DNA of 64,000 bases from contig VXCM01000268.1 of assembly GCA_014773175.1 (NCBI GenBank), forward strand, positions 62,001 to 126,000. Direction: 5' to 3'. Both the position numbers and the translations under genes were made by a program. The stretch comes from Lucifuga dentata (Eukaryota > Chordata > Actinopteri > Ophidiiformes > Bythitidae). Positions within the stretch are counted from its first letter, which is position 1; each line of letters starts with the position of its first letter. Below the pieces are notes generated by a model. That model saw nothing but the letters and a program-made list of their open reading frames with translations. It made no database searches and was not told the DNA's origin. Shown piece by piece: positions 58,315-64,000 of this stretch.

Positions 58315-60630
58315 ATTCTCTTTGTTTGAGTTGTGAGTTTGTAGTAAGTCATAAAAAGTTTTGACTTGGGCACAGACTTAAATGTGATGTGAAAATTAAA
58401 TTTTCTGTACATTTTCAAAAAGAAAAACCCTTTGTTTCACATAACTTGGCACAGGATGGCAAAAAATCAAAAGCAAAATGAAAACTAAAAGCTTGCATGA
58501 ATAAAGTGCTGTGTATTGTTCACTGAGCATTCCTTATTTTAGTATTTAAGCAAAAGTTTATTTTTGTAATCTAGACTTAAATATGTGAAATACATTAACT
58601 TGTATAAATGTATAGAAATGCCTGATTCCTCAAAAGATTTAGATTAGAATTAACATCATTAACAATCAAATCCCATCCATGGCCACCACTAGTGAAATAT
58701 GGAGAAAATGTCATTATTTTGACAAAGAAAAGTGACTAAATGGTCCTTTAAAAATCAATCAGATTTTTCACAGTTCATGCCATAATTTCTAAACCCATGA
58801 CTAGAGAAAGCACAGAAGACTATATCCTGAAGAGCATGAAAGGCTAGTCGTTCATTTGCATTCCCTTGATTTACATCCTGCCACGACCAGCTGCCAGAGC
58901 CATTTTGTGTTGAAGTGTTTGGAGGGCTTGGGGAGATGGGTGAGGGTGGGGGTGGGGGCTGTTGAAAGCGTTTTAGAAAAGGTCTGGGTTCGTTTAATGT
59001 GACAGAAATCTGAACTCAGGGACCTCTCTGCTAACACAGTGCGATCTAGCCTTGACCATGGACTCGTGTTTTCAGGTCACAGAGCTTGAAAAGATACTTG
59101 CAGCCAAGTGTCAGCAGGTTTCCTGTAAACAGACATAAATGCCTCATACACTCAGCGCTTTATGCCAGAGGCAGCAAGAGAAAAATGAGGTCTGAGCTGT
59201 GACTTGTGTGTGGGAGGGAAAAAGATTGTGGGCTGTGGATGGTTATGCCATTGAGAAGAGGAAATAAGGGTGAGGGTGAAGGAGAGAGGGAAAATGGGGT
59301 GAGCAAGAGTGGTTTCCTAAGCTAATAAAATGCTCGGAGGAATGGAAGCTGCCAGCCAGCATTCCTGTGTCATTAGATAAGTAAGCTCACTGCAGCCTCC
59401 AGTTTCTCTGCAGTGCTGAAGTGGCAAGCTGAGGTCACCGTTGAAGAGTGAGGGGATGGGGCAATACATTTAGAATTGTGTGTCGTGGTTGCTTGTAATC
59501 CTCCAAAGCTGTTTTGCTGATGATTTCTTTTTAAATTTACAGGCACAACTTGAAAATATTTCTTCATCTGTTGTTACCAGACAGTTAATAAAAATGTGTT
59601 TTGTTTAGTTTATAGCAGGCAATTTGTGCTGTATGTTTGCATGAAGATGAATGAAATGTATCGATTGCTGTCAAGTACAGTCAGTAACCTTAGTCTGACG
59701 CTGCTGCTGACAAATTTCACACAACGTTGTGTGCTTGATTGCAAGAATTTGGTGTCTTGCATGCTGTTACCAGATGAAGAGTATCTGGTATCTTAAGGAA
59801 AAACATACATGGAGAGTTGGGTGATCTCCTGTAACTAATTTTAGATTTGGAAATGCAAGGTCAGGTCTCTCACTCAGAGCGGGTCAGATAGTGTAGCCCA
59901 CATGCTGGGTGATACCAAATTCACACCAGCCAAATGTAACACAGGAGCTTTGAAGTCAGACAGATTGCTGCGATGCCAGAGAAGTCAACGATCTCCTCTT
60001 GCATACTCAGTTACAGTCTATCAAACTGAACCATTAACATTGGATTAGTTAAACCCAGGAGCTTGTTGCTTGTTTTACGGAAGCTATTTTCATGCTCGTT
60101 TCACCAAAACTAGTGCCATCTTCTCCCAAATGTATCACATTTCACAGCTGCAAAGTGAGATAGAGGACTGCATAAAGTATTTCCCTGAAGGAAATATGAA
60201 GTATTTCCCTGTGGAAATATGTCTCCTTCAGGGAACTCGTCAGTGCTGTGAGATCACTTATTTAAATGGAAAGAAAGTTCAGTGAGTATTCCCTGGAAGC
60301 CTCAGCGTGATTATTCTCTGCTGCAGGTATCTTCTGTAAGTTGAGAAATACTAACTGCAGTCCTGAGTTCCCAGTCATTTGGAAGATGTCGGTCAGTTTT
60401 GCCCCCACGGCTTTATTGCGCAAAGAAGATTAAAGAAATCTTTGACTTCTGTCTTGCATATGACGCCCTTAAGCAACGATCAATCTATACGTTGATGTAG
60501 CAGCAGTTTAGAATAATGCTTACTGCTCGCATCGTCAGAGCAGAGAGTTGCACATGAATCACACCCTGTAAAACATTCGTTCTTATGGCTGGTTTCATTT
60601 GCATGACTACTTTTCTTGTTTTTGTCACAG
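58315..60630. other. intron sequence before the third coding exon
   Basis: No gene seen. A short repeated TTTCCCTG/GGAAATAT palindrome lies at 60178-60234. 59040-59360 is less AT-rich and unique-looking. It ends with a T-rich acceptor at 60610-60630. Confidence 0.45.
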
Positions 60631-60718
60631 GCATGCTGGTGGTCAATGTTACCTGGAGAAACAAGACGTATGTGGGCACCCTGCTGGACTGTACAAGGCA
60701 TGATTGGGCGCCCCCCAG
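60631..60718 (+). CDS. znf609: zinc finger protein 609, third coding exon (residues 329-358)
   Basis: This 88-nt exon lies between TTTGTCACAG and a GTAAGG donor. It completes Gly329, then encodes [20 protein letters not shown] followed by TRHDWAPP, and ends two bases into Arg358. With the previous exon this makes the [16 protein letters not shown] junction characteristic of ZNF609. The block is among the most conserved of the ZNF608/609 family. Confidence 0.97.
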
Positions 60719-62970
60719 GTAAGGAACGCTGCTCTGTTCTGTTTTTATTTCACCTGTGGAAATGGGGAACATTTAAACATGCATCATCTAACTGATTCTG
60801 TACTGTTTCATTCGATGGTACATCATTTGTGTGCTGTTGTCAAGACGAAGCCTCCTTGGATAGATTTTCTGTATATTTAACAACACGTTGAAAGTATTGT
60901 CAGTGTCAAGTTTGAAAAGAGTTTGTTCGTCTTCGCTATGAAACATTTATGCATTTTGTCTATCCAAGCTGTAACTGGTCTCTAACCCTCTTCATGCTAA
61001 AAATGATGATAAAATGAATTGCTGTGTTGTCAGCTCAAGGAGAAATCCATAGTTACCAAGTTGTCTCTGTCTCAGCAGGACTTTCCACTTCCATGCTAGT
61101 CTTTATCTCAAGCCAGGGGAAACAGGACTCAGTGCTCATTGGCAAATGGCTGATGTCCCATGAGGCAGTAGTGGAAATAGAAAGCTGCTTTAACAAGCCA
61201 GATTGCAGAATCCAATTATTGGACTAATGGCTTTTCCTCAACACTGTATAACATTCTCTATCACAAAAGACTGCAATTTCTTAGATCAGTTTTATGTGGG
61301 CGGTAGATTAAAGTGTTTGCAATTCCTAGCTATCTGCTTTTTTTTCTTTTTTTTTCTTTTCTTTTTCTATGCTAAATGTGTAGGCTGTGTAAAATGTTTT
61401 ACAGTCCAAACAAAATTATTTGATCTGGAATACCTGCATTGTCTCCAAATGCAACGATAAATCTATATTTGAAATGTGCTGTTAAATGCTTTAGAAAAAA
61501 AAAGTCAAGATTAAAGCATTGCTAATGGAAAACAAGGAGAGGCTGTACCAGACTAATGTATCACACTATATCATAGTAATGTTAAGTAAGTGAGGTTTGT
61601 TGGGCTGTATTTGCAGCAAGGTAATCTTACAGTTTGCAGCACGACTACATTAGGGACACACTATGAATTATTCAAAAAGCTTTCAACGAACTGAATGTAA
61701 ACCTGGGCTTGCAATGAGTAATGAGGCTAAATTCCTCTACTTCTGTCAGCCTACGGATGTATTCACATTCCCTGCTGGGGCTGAAATTGTATGGAGAGAC
61801 TTGTAGAGGAAGCTGTGAGTCATACCGTCCCCGTGTCTCCCTTTGTCACAGATCGCTAACCGCCACTGCTGTGCAAGATATATTTACATTACCGTTCAGA
61901 ACCACAAGGCCTGGCTCAAGTATTTGAATTGCTGTATGTTTTCATTACAGGGCAGGTAGAATGTTCACAGCTGTCTTTTTAGATTATGTTTCAAGAACCA
62001 TACCAGTGAGTGTGCATGTTTAATCCCAATAAATACTACCTGCATACACACTACGTTACTGACAAACAATTTTCAAGACATAAAACCATATTTTAGTTTT
62101 CCTGTTATTTTTTCCAAATCCCCTACTCTTTCAAAATCAAATGTTCAGGTGATACACACGCTTTAAAATCCAATGTTTTGCCTTATAAGTATGTCCAAAT
62201 GTAGAAGGGACAGTCATTTTTAATTTCCCAATAAAAGCCGTATTCTGCTGGGACTGTATTCCCTGGCAGAGACATACATTGTCTTCAGTACAGCTTTGTG
62301 TTGGACCAGTTAAATAAAGTTACTCAGACAAAAAAAAAAAAAAAANAAAAAAAAAAAAAAAAACTTAATAGACATACTGTTTTCTGTGATGGATTATGTA
62401 GCTCAAATACATTTCTACAAATTGACTTTAGTAGTGTACTGGATTGAACTGAAATCAGTGGCAGTCTGGAAGGTAGCAAAAAAATAAAATCACAAATTTA
62501 CCACCCTAGTAGTATGTTTTGGGAAATGGTTGTCAGTAACATGTATGCAGGTTTTATATATACTGGGGTCAAGCATGCAAAATCGCTGGTATTGTCCTTT
62601 AAGTTTGATTTGTTTGGAAATTTGTGTTGCTGATAAAAATAAGATCACAATGTAAATAAATATTAGATATCACCAGTATCTGATTGTTATCCTTCAGGAT
62701 ATGTTACGAGAGAACGGAGTCAAATTGAAGTGTACACACTGTGGTATCACTGGCTTTAATTTTTAAGGATTAGAGCTCAGACTCTAATCTTTTAGATGTG
62801 CTCATTTTTCATGTATTACTGTTACAACTGACAAAATGGTTTGTGATTCATCAACACACTTGTTTTATTGTATCAATTCAGATTCTAATCTATAGCACTC
62901 AGTCATGTTGATCTTGAAGTCAGCTGATGACACCAGCGATGCTTATTGCGTGTTTTTGTTACAACTCTAG
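60719..62970 (+). other. znf609: znf609 intron, 2.3 kb
   Basis: GTAAGG donor, CAACTCTAG acceptor, phase 2. Contains MITE copy 8 at 61991-62602 and otherwise plain AT-rich sequence. Confidence 0.92.
61991..62602 (-). mobile_element. TTAA-type MITE family, copy 8
   Basis: The left end is TCAAGAACCATACCAGTGAG (TTAA mutated to TCAA). The right end TTGTCCTTTAA has TTAA at 62599-62602. The interior GTGATACACACGCTTTAAAA, TATTCCCTGGCAGAGACATA and AAATAAAGTTACTCAGAC matches copies 4-7. An A tract with an N at 62346 lies in the middle. Orientation opposite to copies 1-3. Confidence 0.82.
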
Positions 62971-64000
62971 ATTTTGTGAATCTCCTACCAGTGACCTGGA
63001 GATGAGGAATGGCCGTGGTCGCGGTAAAAGAATGAGACCCAACAGCAACACCCCTATCAACGAGAACAGCAACTCTTCAGACAGTAAAGGCACCAACAAC
63101 AAGACGCGTGCTGCCTCTAACAGCAAGGGCCGCAGGGGCAGCCAGACGCCATCAGAACGCCGAACCCCACCCAACAGCAACGCAGAGGACATCAAGGCTA
63201 GTCCTTCATCAGCTGGAAAACGCAAGACCAAACCGGCCTCAGACATGGAACCCAATTCCAGCTCAGAGGACACCAAAGGCAACAAGCGTATGCGGACTAA
63301 CTCCAACAATGCAGGGGTGGGGTCAACAGGTCTTCCCATCCCTTCGATAAAGACTGAGCCACTACCGCCTCCCCTCGACCGCAGCTGTCCCTCGCCAGTT
63401 CTTATTGATTGTCCACATCCCAACTGCAACAAGAAGTACAAGCACATCAACGGCCTCAAGTACCATCAAGCCCGTGCCCACAACGATGATGACATAAAGT
63501 TAGAAATTGATGGAGACAGTGAATATGGAGAGGACTCAACGCTCCACCCTGAGCCAGGGAACTGCAATGGAGCATCGATCTCTCAGAAAGGATGCTTGTC
63601 CCCAGCACGTTCAGTCACTCCAAAAGGCAGGAGCTTTGATGCTCAGAGTCCTTCGCCATCTCCTGGCAAGTTTGGCTCAAAGCAGAATAAAAAGAAAATT
63701 GTCGATTTAGATCCAGAAACAGGGGTTACACCGATGGATGGGTGCGAAGATGGGCCATGCCTCACCGATGAGGCCAGTAATGATGGCATAGATGATAAGA
63801 GAGGATCAGACAAGTCCAAAAAGGCTAGCAGTGGTACAAAGGTTGATAAAATGGCCCAGAAAAACATAAAGTCACCGCGACCCATTGGTCCTGGCAGCAC
63901 CACATCACAACAAATGTACTCCTTTTCTCCTGGAAACACAAATTCCTCCCCAGGCATGACCCCCATGATTCAAGCAATCCCCAAAAGCCCCCAAATGAAA
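62971..64000 (+). CDS. znf609: zinc finger protein 609, fourth coding exon, open at the window edge (residues 358-701)
   Basis: It starts after CAACTCTAG, completes Arg358 and continues FCESPTSDLEMRNGRGRGKR. A Ser/Asn/Lys-rich basic region follows (KGRRGSQ, KASPSSAGKRK, SSSEDTKGNKRMRTNS). A classic SUMO-type IKTE motif is at residues 484-487. The single zinc finger is C505-x4-C510-x12-H523-x4-H528, in the context SPVLIDCPHPNCNKKYKHIN. Beyond it are DGDSEYGE and Ser/Pro-rich stretches (SQKGCLSPARSVTPK, SPSPSPGK). The frame is open to the last base. The family's protein is about 1,400 residues, so roughly half lies beyond the edge. Joining all four exons gives exactly 701 codons without a stop, which supports every splice site chosen. 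Confidence 0.96.

Larger units (their letters stand above)
46758..60630 (+). other. znf609: znf609 intron, 13.9 kb
   Basis: GTAAGT donor, CACAG acceptor, phase 1. Contains MITE copies 4-7, the inverted duplication 49180-49495/51065-51475, artefactual duplications and a Tc1 relic. No other gene was recognised. Confidence 0.9.

Noticed and set aside
58738..58752. Possible ninth copy of the TTAA MITE (ATGGTCCTTTAA)
   Set aside because: Only about 12 bases match and the flanking sequence has none of the family's interior blocks.
60178..60234. Small palindromic cluster of TTTCCCTG/GGAAATAT
   Set aside because: Short and imperfect, with no sign of function or mobility.
62959..63459. Long minus-strand open frame (166 codons) opposite the fourth znf609 exon
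   Set aside because: It is the antisense shadow of a conserved Ser/Lys-rich coding exon. Its Leu/Val-rich content follows from the sense codons.

Overview
This is a piece of a vertebrate nuclear genome, almost certainly a teleost fish. The only well-supported gene is a znf609 orthologue (C2H2 zinc-finger protein 609) on the + strand. Four coding exons join to 701 uninterrupted codons, roughly the N-terminal half of the family's protein, and the gene runs off the right edge. Over 95% of the window is intron or intergenic DNA carrying fish-type transposable elements. These include a Rex3/RTE-like LINE, a tRNA-derived SINE, a Jockey/L2-Rex1-type LINE relic, hAT and Tc1 transposase relics and several non-autonomous inverted-repeat elements. 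There are no bacterial genes, operons or CRISPR arrays.

Layout. 1-16995: non-coding DNA upstream of the first coding exon, probably intron 1 and/or upstream flank; the non-coding first exon and promoter were not found. It holds a possible minus-strand terminal exon (1-322), a LINE insertion with a 16-bp target duplication (684-1619), hAT-like elements (1924-2745, 12980-13603), an LTR-like block (about 4179-4546), a 525-bp inverted-repeat element (5412-5936), a LINE relic (7940-8200) and a 457-bp TA-flanked MITE (12156-12612). 16996-17882: first coding exon. 17883-46531: 28.6-kb intron with three copies of a TTAA-flanked MITE family, a hAT relic with BED and dimerisation motifs (34310-35165), a foldback repeat (33286-33785) and a SINE (39236-39625). 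46532-46757: second coding exon. 46758-60630: 13.9-kb intron with four more copies of that MITE, a distant inverted duplication and a Tc1 transposase relic (58125-58314). 60631-60718: third coding exon. 60719-62970: 2.3-kb intron with the eighth MITE copy. 62971-64000: fourth coding exon, with the single C2H2 finger, open at the edge.

Three things deserve attention. (1) Eight MITE copies of about 0.45-0.8 kb, with about 100-bp terminal inverted repeats and mostly TTAA at both ends, lie inside one gene. Inverted copies bracket the 226-nt exon, an arrangement that could favour exon circularisation. (2) The first coding exon matches the human exon that makes circ-ZNF609, and a circle made from it would have a 266-codon open frame with a new stop. 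(3) Twenty isolated N characters mark unmerged contig ends. Eight of them sit between direct duplicates of 61-67 bp, which are assembly artefacts and not biological repeats. I found no evidence for a wholly new biological system.
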